29,249 nucleotides of DNA from Clostridiales bacterium UBA4821. GTDB taxonomy: Bacteria; Bacillota; Clostridia; Acetivibrionales; UBA4821. A model generated the notes under the pieces. It saw only the letters and a program-made list of their open reading frames with translations. It did not search any database and was not told the origin of the DNA. The number at the start of each line of letters is the position of its first letter. Within the stretch, counting starts at the first letter, position 1. Location of the stretch: the NCBI GenBank assembly GCA_002402315.1, contig DHFP01000252.1, positions 31,209-60,457 of the forward strand, written 5' to 3'. A program made the translations under genes and the position numbers. This document shows, piece by piece, positions 1 through 8,213 of the stretch.

Positions 1-25
1 GACAGCAGAACCGTCCCCTTGTCTC
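1..25. repeat. GGGGACGG-type repeat at the left edge
   Basis: Read on the minus strand, this ends in AAGGGGACGGTTCTGCTGTC. GGGGACGG-core sequences are common dispersed repeats in clostridial genomes, and a related GGGGACG...CGTCCCC inverted repeat occurs at 27440-27479 in this window. The repeat is inside the open frame of the glycosyltransferase that runs off the edge, so it may supply the last residues of that protein. The edge hides the rest of the element. The family assignment rests on recall and on the shared core only. Confidence 0.4.
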
Positions 26-1648
26 TTCTATTATTTCGTCTCTGTTTGTAACATCAGTTTGTTCAATAAGCTCTATTAGTTTTCTTATTGTTTCTTTATT
101 TAAATCAAGCCCGGAGTCAGCGTCATAATTTACAAGCTCCTCAAGTAAGACTTTATCTTTTAGAAGACTATCCTTGATGGATGCCAATGACAATTTGTTT
201 TTATTAATAAACACCAGATCCTTGTGGAATTTAAACGCTTCAAGCCGTTCAGAATACTGCATTCCAATAGCAATTAATTCATAATTTTTATTCGAAATCT
301 GTTGACAAAAAGAAGCAATTATAAGACACTTCTTTTTGTTAAAAGTAGATTCTATTTCTTTTGATAATATTTTTCTGATGGATTTACATAGTCCCTCTCT
401 AAAAATAAAGTATAGAAGCTTTCTTACCTTATCAGTATAGAGGGGCCTGTTTTCATTATTGGTATATATTGAGAGGAAGTTATCCGGCTTGACCACAAGG
501 TGTCTTTCCAATTTAGTTCCCATTCCTGGTGGTTCTTCAATAATATTTTCTAGGGCCTTTAGAAACCTTTCATAAAACTTTTCAGTTGTATAATACCTTT
601 CAAAATCCCTAGAATTATTTTCCCTAATCAGGTTTGCAGCTTCTTTGTTGTTTATCAGCAGAACAACTTTCTTTGCTAAAGCTTCAGGGTCATTGGGATC
701 AACAATAAAACCATTGACTCCATCTTTAACAAATTCAGGGATAGCTCCTACATTGGTTGTTATTATAGGCAGTCCAAACTGCATGGCCTCAAGATTTACC
801 AGTCCAAAGGCTTCTTGAACAGTGGGGAAGAGGAAGATATCGCTGTTTTCAAACAGGTTCCATTTTTCCTGATTTATTTTCTCACCAACAAAGCTTATAT
901 GCTTTTCCAGATTGTTATCTTTTATAAATTTTTCAACCAGCGACCTGGTTTTTGGATCTCTCCATTTGCCTGCAACCGTGAGATGTATTTTGCTGTGATT
1001 ATATTTATTTATTAAAAAATCAATGCATTTAACTGCAGTGTCAATTCCTTTGCTTTTTCTCAAGTATGATAAGTATAATAGTCTTATTACATTTGATTCT
1101 TTGTTTGGTGTGAAGCACTTGTGTTTGCGGTCTGCAATTTCTATACCATTGGGAACCACTTGAATCAGGTTGTGATTTACGCACATATCAATATCTTCTT
1201 TCAATTTATCTCCTAAAACAATGTGTGAACCTGCATTTACCAGGGTATGCTCTACAATTCTTTTAAAAAAAAAGTTTTTATTATATAAATCCCTTATTCC
1301 AATACCGTGATAATGGAGTATTATTTTTCTGCCGACAAAATAACCTAATATTTTTAGAAGTATGGCATCTCTAATAAAAGACCACTTATCGGTGGATATG
1401 GGATAATATATCCATTCTATGTTCTTTTGTTTTACCATTTTGATTGATTTTACAATTATCTTCATAAAAACAATGGTCTTGTAAAATCTATTCTTACCAA
1501 TATCTGATACGCTTTTTGAATAATCATTATTAATATAGTGGTACTCATACCCGGATTTTTTTAATGCTTCCAGAATATATTGGGTCATTATGGCTACCCC
1601 ATGATATGGAGGAGGCAGTATGCCATATACTAAAATACTATTCTTCAT
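1..1648 (-). CDS. GT4 glycosyltransferase with C-terminal extension, 3' end beyond the window
   Basis: This is probably a cytoplasmic retaining GT-B glycosyltransferase adding a sugar to the lipid-linked repeat unit. The frame is open from ATG 1648 to the edge (549 codons). GAGGAG, formed by the last codons of the polymerase gene, is its ribosome binding site. The start MKNSILVYGILPPPYHG is GT4-like. Near residue 270 EAFGLVNLEAM gives the EX7E motif, followed by GLPIITTNVGAIPEFV, the usual nucleotide-sugar site. The GT4 fold should end near residue 370. About 180 further residues follow, containing a basic stretch (REGLCKSIRKILSK); I do not recognise this extension. The open frame ends in a GGGGACGG repeat, so the true C-terminus is unknown. 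It is the last visible gene of the minus-strand polysaccharide operon. Donor and acceptor cannot be read from the sequence. Confidence 0.8.
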   Translation of the reverse strand, partial: MKNSILVYGILPPPYHGVAIMTQYILEALKKSGYEYHYINNDYSKSVSDIGKNRFYKTIVFMKIIVKSIKMVKQKNIEWIYYPISTDKWSFIRDAILLKILGYFVGRKIILHYHGIGIRDLYNKNFFFKRIVEHTLVNAGSHIVLGDKLKEDIDMCVNHNLIQVVPNGIEIADRKHKCFTPNKESNVIRLLYLSYLRKSKGIDTAVKCIDFLINKYNHSKIHLTVAGKWRDPKTRSLVEKFIKDNNLEKHISFVGEKINQEKWNLFENSDIFLFPTVQEAFGLVNLEAMQFGLPIITTNVGAIPEFVKDGVNGFIVDPNDPEALAKKVVLLINNKEAANLIRENNSRDFERYYTTEKFYERFLKALENIIEEPPGMGTKLERHLVVKPDNFLSIYTNNENRPLYTDKVRKLLYFIFREGLCKSIRKILSKEIESTFNKKKCLIIASFCQQISNKNYELIAIGMQYSERLEAFKFHKDLVFINKNKLSLASIKDSLLKDKVLLEELVNYDADSGLDLNKETIRKLIELIEQTDVTNRDEIIEETRGRFCC

Positions 1649-1660
1649 GCTGTTATGACT

Positions 1661-2851
1661 TCACTCCTCTATCAAGGTTAAACACCTGAGAATGGCTAAA
1701 GTATACCAATATACCAAGCCTATATAGGGATTTTCCAATCCTACATTAAAACTGACAACCAGAACGCAAACTATAAAAAAATATAGATAAAAATAGTAAT
1801 ATTCAGTTTTAATTTTCATATTAACAAACTTTTTTATAATAAATATATGAATCAATATAAATATTAATGTTCCAATTATTCCGTTTCTAAAAAATACCTG
1901 CATATAAGAATTATGGGGATCTACTTCTTTTTCGAAAGAAACAAAAGGGTTAAAATAAGTATATTTATAACCCAGATCATATCCGAATAACGGTTTTTCA
2001 AGCATCATTCCGGTCATTATTGACCAATTATCCAATCTCCATATGATATTTTTATACTGTGAGGTATTTTCAGAGAAGCTTGATACTACTTCATCATGAA
2101 AGTCTTTTATATTGAATAACAGTATCATGGCGAGAATAAATAAAACCGGAACCAAATACTTGAAATACCTGTTGGCTCTAACCATAATATAATCCTTATA
2201 ATACAGAAGCAGAACTATGAAAATGGCTATCATTACACTTCTTACGCCGGAGATGAGTATTAATATAAGTCCGGTAAATAAGACAGCATAATCAATTATC
2301 TTCTTCTTATCTATTGAAACCAATAAATATATTAATATAAATGATATATATGAATATGTAGCAACTGCGGGGGTTCCGAAAACGTTTTCTCTCCCCCTTA
2401 AAATTAGAGTTGCTGCCGTAAATAACAAATGTATAAACGCCGCATAAGAAACATATTTTGTTAATAAAGACATATCAGGCTTGCTAAGAATCACTTTCGG
2501 CAGTATTATTATCAATAATATATACAAATATAGAACAAATTTTTTTATCGAGTAAAAAGCATCGTAATCGGCATATAAACTGAAGACAAGTTTAATAAAT
2601 CCATAAAAAACATATAGATAAATTAAAAAATTTATTATCTTGTCACTTTTATCATAGTTTAATTTGTATTCGGCGTGCTTCGTTTCGACCAATGTAACCA
2701 AATATATTACAAAACTCAATACCAATATCAATTCACAGATATAAACCGAATTAACTTGAATCAGCGTAAAAGCTTTACCAAAAGCAAATATCAGGCACAT
2801 CATAAACACGATAATTATTTTATTTATATTGTTAAGCGTAATTCTATGCAT
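1661..2851 (-). CDS. O-antigen polymerase/ligase-like membrane protein (Wzy/WaaL family)
   Basis: This 396-residue polytopic protein has about ten hydrophobic segments and is the probable Wzy-type polymerase joining undecaprenyl-linked repeat units on the outer membrane face. The family signature is the loop with DPHNSYMQVFFRNGIIGTL near residue 315, which resembles the Wzy_C/O-antigen ligase region (a conserved H-N-x-Y before a hydrophobic helix). An Arg-rich short loop (SGVRSVMIAI) lies mid-protein. The ATG at 2851 follows AGGGA with a 5-base spacer. The gene is 36 bases downstream of the GT2 gene and 12 bases ahead of the GT4 gene, so all three are probably co-transcribed. Sequence alone cannot separate polymerase from ligase. 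With a flippase and a CpsC/D chain-length system in the same cluster, polymerase is the better guess. Confidence 0.75.
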   Translation of the reverse strand: MHRITLNNINKIIIVFMMCLIFAFGKAFTLIQVNSVYICELILVLSFVIYLVTLVETKHAEYKLNYDKSDKIINFLIYLYVFYGFIKLVFSLYADYDAFYSIKKFVLYLYILLIIILPKVILSKPDMSLLTKYVSYAAFIHLLFTAATLILRGRENVFGTPAVATYSYISFILIYLLVSIDKKKIIDYAVLFTGLILILISGVRSVMIAIFIVLLLYYKDYIMVRANRYFKYLVPVLFILAMILLFNIKDFHDEVVSSFSENTSQYKNIIWRLDNWSIMTGMMLEKPLFGYDLGYKYTYFNPFVSFEKEVDPHNSYMQVFFRNGIIGTLIFILIHIFIIKKFVNMKIKTEYYYFYLYFFIVCVLVVSFNVGLENPYIGLVYWYTLAILRCLTLIEE

Positions 2852-2887
2852 ATCAATCCCTGTTTTAAAAGAGTATGAATTTCATTA

Positions 2888-3919
2888 CTATCTGTACCCT
2901 TTTAATGATTTGATTATTTTGAAAAAACTTTTTACACTTACTATACGTATGCCGAAGTAAATGTATAACAATAGCACTAATGAATATAATAATCTTCTGA
3001 ACTTCTTATAGTTTTTGATACTGTAAATGATTCTTTTAAATGAAAGGGATTTTTTTATAAGATGCTTAGCCATATCAGTATTTTTGTGAACCAGATGGTT
3101 CAGCGCCAGGTTTGCATACTCCTCCTGCTTTAAAATATTGTAATGGTCAGTCATATCAGTTAAATTATATTTAGGATCATAAATATATTTATCCAGTATC
3201 TTAAAAAACCCGGGCTCCTCTAACCGGGTAAATTTATATTCATATGATCCTTGGGAAGTATTAAGTCTATAGTTTAATAATCTCTTGTCAATGATTCTTA
3301 TGGGGTATTTTTCCAATAATCTCATATACAAATCCGTATCGACAATATATTGTGATATATTGGGGTTGTACAGGCCAATATCCATATAGACACTTTTTTT
3401 AGCAATACACGATGGGCAGACCATAAAACACGGTCCATTTACTATAAAAGCTCTGATTACATCATCAAAATTTAATACCGGTTTATGTCTCAGCTCCGAA
3501 ATCAGATCGATTGAGCCGATATTTTTCCCGGTCTCATCAATTTTATTTGCAGATGTAAATACAGCTCCTATTTCAGGGAACTCTAAAAATGCAGCCAACT
3601 CTTCTTCTATGATTGTGGATTGGTATACATCATCCGCGTGGAATATTGCTATATATTCACTTCTGGCCAGCGTGATACACAGATTGAAATTCCTTACCAC
3701 ACCAATGTTTTCATAATTTACCAGTAGTCTGATTCTTTGGTCGTCAAAGCTTTTAATTATTTCAACAGTATTGTCTGTAGAGCAATTATCAATAATTAGA
3801 ATTTCTATATTTTTATAAGTTTGGTTGATAACCGAATCAAGAGTTTCCTTGATGAATTTTTCACCATTGTATACCGGTATACATACGCTGACCAACGGTT
3901 TGGTATTTTCGCTGTTCAT
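2888..3919 (-). CDS. GT2 family glycosyltransferase
   Basis: This inverting GT-A glycosyltransferase has 343 residues. The N-terminal nucleotide-binding core is classic GT2: LVSVCIPVYNGEKFI, then TLDSVINQTYKNIEILIIDN, then STDNT. The DXD-like metal-binding motif is HADD near residue 95. The C-terminus has one hydrophobic segment (LLYSLVLLLYIYFGI) that probably anchors it to the membrane, where lipid-linked acceptors are found. The ATG at 3919 is preceded by GGAGG with a 9-base spacer. It sits between the repeat-bearing gap below the flippase gene and the polymerase gene. It presumably adds one residue of the repeat unit; donor and linkage are unknown. Confidence 0.88.
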   Translation of the reverse strand: MNSENTKPLVSVCIPVYNGEKFIKETLDSVINQTYKNIEILIIDNCSTDNTVEIIKSFDDQRIRLLVNYENIGVVRNFNLCITLARSEYIAIFHADDVYQSTIIEEELAAFLEFPEIGAVFTSANKIDETGKNIGSIDLISELRHKPVLNFDDVIRAFIVNGPCFMVCPSCIAKKSVYMDIGLYNPNISQYIVDTDLYMRLLEKYPIRIIDKRLLNYRLNTSQGSYEYKFTRLEEPGFFKILDKYIYDPKYNLTDMTDHYNILKQEEYANLALNHLVHKNTDMAKHLIKKSLSFKRIIYSIKNYKKFRRLLYSLVLLLYIYFGIRIVSVKSFFKIIKSLKGYR

Positions 3920-3945
3920 ACGGCAAAGCCTCCGAAAAATGCAGT

Positions 3946-3963
3946 TCTGAGTCCTGAGTAAAA
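3946..3963. repeat. Copy of the CTCAGGACT intergenic repeat
   Basis: The plus strand reads TCTGAGTCCTGAGTAAAA. Its complement TTTTACTCAGGACTCAG matches the repeat starting near 9371 and the repeats at 11412-11465. All copies lie in non-coding gaps of the same polysaccharide operon. Confidence 0.55.
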
Positions 3964-4031
3964 TAGTTAACTATCTTTAAAATATATTCATTGTAATCTT
4001 TATTTGTTACTGCTGCTGTTTTGTTGCTCTA

Positions 4032-4192
4032 ATACTAATTTGCATCTAATCCATGGATAGATAAGCGGCTAAAATTCCATATCACTTCGTTGTCGTCAGC
4101 TTAGATACACAAAGTATCTGCGCATCCTTCCGCCTTGTGCTATGAAATTTTATCTCGCTTATCTATCTCATATCTTAGACGCAAATTAGTAT
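4032..4192. mobile_element. MITE-like inverted-repeat element, about 161 bp
   Basis: The two ends are long imperfect inverted repeats. The left arm is 4032-4085 and the right arm is 4137-4192. The outermost 12 bases are perfect (ATACTAATTTGC against GCAAATTAGTAT), and an inner 12-base block GATAGATAAGCG (4056-4067) is also matched perfectly. The 51-base centre holds a smaller hairpin, AGATAC (4103-4108) with GTATCT (4114-4119). No reading frame is visible, so this fits a non-autonomous miniature element or a large intergenic palindrome. A target-site duplication is not clear beyond a TA. The right terminal repeat contains the stop codon of the flippase gene (TAA, 4186-4188 on the plus strand). 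The transcript could fold into a long hairpin between flippase and GT2. Confidence 0.65.
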
Positions 4193-5658
4193 AAAACCTC
4201 TTTTATAAAATTCACTATTCCAAACCATTTATCAGCTAAAAATGCAAAGCACAGAAATAATATGGTTTTTATAAGTATAGCAATGATTGCATTAATATCT
4301 AAGTAGGATACAAACAAAACAGCCGCAAAGAAACATAGGGAAAAAAGCACAGATTTAAATGAGAAATTATAATCATAATCAATGTATACTAATTTCTGTG
4401 TATAGTATAAGGCAATTGCCAGTTGTACAAAATAACCGGCTAACGTAGCTGCCGCAGCCCCATACATCCCATAACCCGGTATTAAGAGAAAGTTAAGAAG
4501 AATATTTATAAAAGTGGAAATCCCTGTAAACAAAAACATTTTTCCTGTTTTTTCTTTCACAATTATTGTAGCCGAAAGTGTATTGGATAATCCCCATAGA
4601 ATAATTCCTAATATTGTTATTCCAACTATATTATAGCCCTCAAGATAAGCAGCTCCGGAAAATAAAATAAAGATTTCCTTAAGCATGACAAAGTATCCTA
4701 TTGAAACACCTATTGTTGCTAACCAGTAGTACTTGAATATATTAGATAAAATTTTTTTGTACTCATCCAACGACTCAGTAAATTTTCTGAATAGCACTGG
4801 AGAAATTGCCTGACCGAACGGCCCGAACAGAAAATTATTAATAATTTCAGAAAAACGGTAGCCAACAGTATATATGCCAACTACCACCAATTCGGTATAT
4901 AAGTTAAGTATATAACGGTCGGCCCATGTTAAAAGCATTAATAACAAACCGTTAGGTATCAATGGCATTCCTATTTTCAACAATTCCTTTAAATTATTAA
5001 ATGAAAACAAACTTGCTATTTTCGGTTTATAATTGACGGCCAAATACTTAAGGCCGATGGCTGCTGTTATCAAATACGAAACCATGTATGAGTTGAAATA
5101 TGAAATGTATCCTTGCTTGAAAAACAGCAGGCATGCAATGCTAGAAATTAAAAGCACCGCGTTAAAAAACACCTTGACCCAAAAATAACTCCTATTCCTT
5201 TGACTGATCATTAGAATATTGGTATAAAAGTTTGCAAATATCATTGATAAAACCATCAAAAAAATTATAGTTAACTCTGTGGTTGATACTTCTATACCTA
5301 ATATCTTTTGGCGAAAGGGGGAGGAGAGAAAAAAAAACGTATAAACTATTGTTCCCAAAACCAGATTGAAAATAAGAACGGAATATATATTTTTTGTATT
5401 TTCTTCTTTTGAGGATTTATAAAATCTTATAGAAAACGCAGTATTTAACCTTGCGTCAATCAATACAGAGATGATAAGTGCAAACAACCACAGCAAGGTT
5501 ATCCTTCCAAATTCCGAAGGCGGCAGAACCCTGGTGTATATGGCAATAATACCGAGACCGGTTGCTGCGGTTATAATATTGGATAATAGAATATAACTAA
5601 AGGCTTTTATTAGATAACTTCCTAAGAAAGCTTTACTTAACCTGCTTCGAAGACTCAC
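4186..5658 (-). CDS. wzx: Wzx-type polysaccharide flippase (MOP superfamily)
   Basis: This 490-residue membrane protein has about twelve to fourteen hydrophobic segments. It is the probable translocase moving undecaprenyl-linked repeat units across the membrane. The N-terminus fits the Polysacc_synt family: a short basic stretch, then a helix (LLSNIITAATGLGIIAIYTRVLPPSEFG in outline), with R and P in the conserved YTRxLxPxxFG turn. The start is GTG 5658, chosen because TAGGAG lies 9 bases upstream; no ATG occurs nearby in frame. It overlaps the end of the GT10 gene by 26 bases. Its last codons and stop lie inside the terminal repeat of the MITE-like element, so the original C-terminus may have been altered. 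Confidence 0.88.
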   Translation of the reverse strand: MSLRSRLSKAFLGSYLIKAFSYILLSNIITAATGLGIIAIYTRVLPPSEFGRITLLWLFALIISVLIDARLNTAFSIRFYKSSKEENTKNIYSVLIFNLVLGTIVYTFFFLSSPFRQKILGIEVSTTELTIIFLMVLSMIFANFYTNILMISQRNRSYFWVKVFFNAVLLISSIACLLFFKQGYISYFNSYMVSYLITAAIGLKYLAVNYKPKIASLFSFNNLKELLKIGMPLIPNGLLLMLLTWADRYILNLYTELVVVGIYTVGYRFSEIINNFLFGPFGQAISPVLFRKFTESLDEYKKILSNIFKYYWLATIGVSIGYFVMLKEIFILFSGAAYLEGYNIVGITILGIILWGLSNTLSATIIVKEKTGKMFLFTGISTFINILLNFLLIPGYGMYGAAAATLAGYFVQLAIALYYTQKLVYIDYDYNFSFKSVLFSLCFFAAVLFVSYLDINAIIAILIKTILFLCFAFLADKWFGIVNFIKEVLY

Positions 5659-6682
5659 AATCGAAAACTCCTACAATTTCGTTAATAATTGTTTTTGTGA
5701 AATGTTCGGCTCCAAACAGATCCATCTTGCCGCTTCCTACAAAATTCTTAATGCAGTCCAGGAACCCTGTATACTCCTGCTCCGGCATACATTTCATATA
5801 TTTATGCAGTTCATCGTAACTATGGAAGTTTCTCTTATCTATAAAGGTATCTTGAGGGATGTAATCAGTTACATTGGGCGCTCCCAGATAGACCGGAACA
5901 CAGCCGGCAAAAAAGCAATCAAAGATTTTTTCAGTGATATAGCCGGGAATATTCCGTGCATTTTCATAACAGACAGCAAATTTATATTTTTGCAGAAGCT
6001 CATTTTTAGACATTACCTGTCCTTTGTATGAAGGAAAATCAGGTTTGAAAAGCCTTGCAAGAAACTCTAACCTGTTCAATTTCTCCAGTTTACCTTTGAA
6101 ACAATATTTATTCCATCCCATACCATATAAATCAAAATCTTCGGGATGATTTTGTTCAAACCAGCGTATTGCTTTTTCCCTTTCCGAATATAATTCCAGG
6201 GGATGAGATTTAAATTTGTGGCCTGCAATCATTGTACAGAGTTTGGATTTTTTACTTGGGTCAATTTCCAGTTTTCCAAGTATCTTATTAGGCCAGCAGA
6301 ATTTTATATATTTTTTACCGTCTATCCAATTATCATTCCACGTGAATATCTTCTTGAAATGCTTATGATTTTTTACTTGCCAGTTATCAGGCCGGATTAT
6401 TTCAGATTCGAATATAATCAAATACAATTCCGTATCTTTTCTTGTTTTTGCTTTTTCAAAGTACTTGTTGTCCTTATCCGGGAAATCCAGGAAAATAATT
6501 TTTTTGTATTGGTCTATCGGATGCATATCCAATGTATCAATATTGAAACCTATCTCCTTTAGTTTTTGTTTTAATAAAACAGAAGGATACTCTAAATTTT
6601 CTCCAATTGGATAAGCATTTGAATCAAATATTCCATTTTGTTTATTATATATTTCATAGATACTCCCTATACCTATTTGCAT
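5633..6682 (-). CDS. GT10 (alpha-1,3-fucosyltransferase-like) glycosyltransferase
   Basis: The likely reaction is transfer of L-fucose from GDP-fucose to the growing repeat unit. The C-terminal half carries the GT10 signature: FAVCYENARNIPGYITEKIF followed by DCFFAGCVPVYLGAPNV, where the E-N, Y-[IV]-T-E-K and G-x-V-P-V-Y-x-G elements match the donor-binding site of fucosyltransferases. Length is 349 residues. The frame opens at TTG 6697, but ATG 6682 is the better start because AAAGGTG lies 6 bases before it. It overlaps rfbH by 29 bases and the flippase gene by 26, indicating tight translational coupling. gmd and fcl upstream in the operon would supply the GDP-fucose. Family is fairly sure; sugar and linkage are inferred. 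Confidence 0.85.
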   Translation of the reverse strand: MQIGIGSIYEIYNKQNGIFDSNAYPIGENLEYPSVLLKQKLKEIGFNIDTLDMHPIDQYKKIIFLDFPDKDNKYFEKAKTRKDTELYLIIFESEIIRPDNWQVKNHKHFKKIFTWNDNWIDGKKYIKFCWPNKILGKLEIDPSKKSKLCTMIAGHKFKSHPLELYSEREKAIRWFEQNHPEDFDLYGMGWNKYCFKGKLEKLNRLEFLARLFKPDFPSYKGQVMSKNELLQKYKFAVCYENARNIPGYITEKIFDCFFAGCVPVYLGAPNVTDYIPQDTFIDKRNFHSYDELHKYMKCMPEQEYTGFLDCIKNFVGSGKMDLFGAEHFTKTIINEIVGVFDCESSKQVK

Positions 6683-8048
6683 TTGAACACCTTTCAATCA
6701 CAAAGCATTTCACAGTTTTGAGTATAAACCTGACCATATCTTCGGTCATACCCGGATAAACCCCAACCCAGAAGGAGTCTTTCATTATACGGTCAGTATT
6801 TGTTAATTCACCGACAATCCTAAACCCTTCTCCGGATTCCCTCATATCATCAAAGCACGGATGTTTTATTAAATTGCCGGCAAACAGCATTCTTGTTTGT
6901 ATCCCTTTAGATTCAAGACAGGTTACAATTTCATTTCTTGTAAACGCTGCATCTTCCTTCACCGTCAGCAGGAACCCAAACCAGCTTGGTTCCGAATTTT
7001 CAGTTGGCTCGGGCAATACAAACACATCTTCCAAATCAGCCAACCCATTCCTCAGCATTTTCCAGTTTCTCTTCCGGGCTTCTATAAAACCCGGCAGCTT
7101 TTCTAGTTGGGCACATCCTATAGCGGCCTGCATATCCGTTGCTTTCAGGTTGTAACCGAAGTGTGAGTAAACATATTTATGGTCGTAACCAAGAGGAAGT
7201 TCACCGAACTGTTGGTTAAAACGGTTTTTACACGTATTGTCACATCCCGGGGAACACCAGCAGTCCCTTCCCCAATCTCTGAATGATTCCACCAAATGCT
7301 TTATTAGGGGGTCATTTGTATAAACTGCACCGCCTTCTCCCATTGTGATATGGTGCGGAGGGTAAAAGCTGGATGTACCTATGTGCCCGATAGTTCCGGT
7401 ATATTTCCATTCGCCATTGAATAAATATCTTGCACCTAATGCATCACAGTTGTCTTCAATCAGCCATAGGTTATGCTTATCGCAGAAATTCTTAACTTTT
7501 TGCAAATCGAAAGGATTACCCAGGGTATGCGCAAGCATTACGGCCTTGGTTTTGTCCGAAAGTGCATCTTCCAGCTTTGAGCAATCAATATTGTATGTTG
7601 GTAATGTTACATCTATGAATACGGGGACGGCTCCATATTGTACAATCGGCGCAACCGTTGTAGGAAATCCGGTTGCAACAGTGATAACTTCATCGCCTTT
7701 CTTGATTCTTCTGTTGCCAAGTTTGGGAGAAGTCAATGCCATGAATGCCAGCAGGTTCGAAGATGAACCTGAATTGGTCAATGAACAGTGCTTTATCCCC
7801 AGGAATTCCGCAAAATCCTTCTCGAATCTGGCTGCATATCTGCCGGCTGTAAGCCAGAAGTCCAGCGATGAGTCTACAAGATTTGCGATCTCCTTTTCGT
7901 CAAAAACCCGCCCCGCATAAGGAATACGGTCTCCCGGAAGAAATTCTGCCGTTTCTTTTTTATGTTTTACTTTATAGTATTCAACAGCGTATTGGATTGT
8001 TTTCTCTCTTAATTCTTTTTCAATATCTTCATATTTCATTCTGGGCAT
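6654..8048 (-). CDS. rfbH: CDP-4-keto-6-deoxyglucose 3-dehydratase (E1/RfbH family)
   Basis: This PMP-dependent, iron-sulfur dehydratase removes the C3 hydroxyl of CDP-4-keto-6-deoxyglucose on the way to CDP-3,6-dideoxyhexoses. It has 464 residues with a DegT/AHBA fold. The PLP-binding Asp is D199 (LIEDNCDALG). The Schiff-base lysine is replaced by histidine in FYPPHHITMGEGG (H232), the hallmark of E1. Cysteines C201, C263, C265 and C273 give the C...C-x1-C-x7-C pattern known for the E1 [2Fe-2S] cluster; C269 is an extra one. The ATG at 8048 follows AAAGGGAG with about a 10-base spacer. rfbF and rfbG lie upstream. The E3 flavin/iron-sulfur reductase that normally completes the reaction is not in the window. 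Confidence 0.93.
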   Translation of the reverse strand: MPRMKYEDIEKELREKTIQYAVEYYKVKHKKETAEFLPGDRIPYAGRVFDEKEIANLVDSSLDFWLTAGRYAARFEKDFAEFLGIKHCSLTNSGSSSNLLAFMALTSPKLGNRRIKKGDEVITVATGFPTTVAPIVQYGAVPVFIDVTLPTYNIDCSKLEDALSDKTKAVMLAHTLGNPFDLQKVKNFCDKHNLWLIEDNCDALGARYLFNGEWKYTGTIGHIGTSSFYPPHHITMGEGGAVYTNDPLIKHLVESFRDWGRDCWCSPGCDNTCKNRFNQQFGELPLGYDHKYVYSHFGYNLKATDMQAAIGCAQLEKLPGFIEARKRNWKMLRNGLADLEDVFVLPEPTENSEPSWFGFLLTVKEDAAFTRNEIVTCLESKGIQTRMLFAGNLIKHPCFDDMRESGEGFRIVGELTNTDRIMKDSFWVGVYPGMTEDMVRFILKTVKCFVIERCSNANRYREYL

Positions 8049-8074
8049 CTTTTTTTAACTCCCTTTCTATCTTT

Positions 8075-8213
8075 CCCTCGCAATCGAGGGCAAGGAACGG
8101 TATTCCTTCTGGGTTTTAAGGCTCTATACTTCAGCTTATTCCTTTTATAAAACACTCTCGAGTTTTGTTAATTCCTCTTCCCCTTGAGAGTGAGGGGAAG
8201 AGGCTAGGAATTA
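8075..8213. repeat. Cluster of inverted repeats between rfbG and rfbH
   Basis: The gap is packed with palindromes. CCCTCG/CGAGGG pairs 8075-8080 with 8085-8090. AAGGAA/TTCCTT pairs 8092-8097 with 8103-8108. CCTCTTCCCCT (8174-8184) pairs perfectly with 8193-8203, and TAATTCCT (8169-8176) pairs with AGGAATTA (8206-8213), which includes the rfbG stop. A longer CACTCTC (8153-8159) pairs with GAGAGTG (8186-8192). No U-tract follows in the minus direction, so these look like repeat elements or RNA-processing hairpins rather than terminators. Confidence 0.55.

Noticed and set aside
3920..4185. Possible short gene in the flippase-GT2 gap
   Set aside because: No frame with a ribosome binding site was found; the gap is explained by repeats and the MITE-like element.
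5702..6562. Plus-strand frames of 109 and 119 codons opposite the GT10 gene
   Set aside because: They are antisense shadows of a conserved glycosyltransferase, without domains or start signals.
7381..7920. 179-codon plus-strand frame opposite rfbH
   Set aside because: It lies fully antisense to a strongly conserved enzyme and has no recognisable domain or ribosome binding site.
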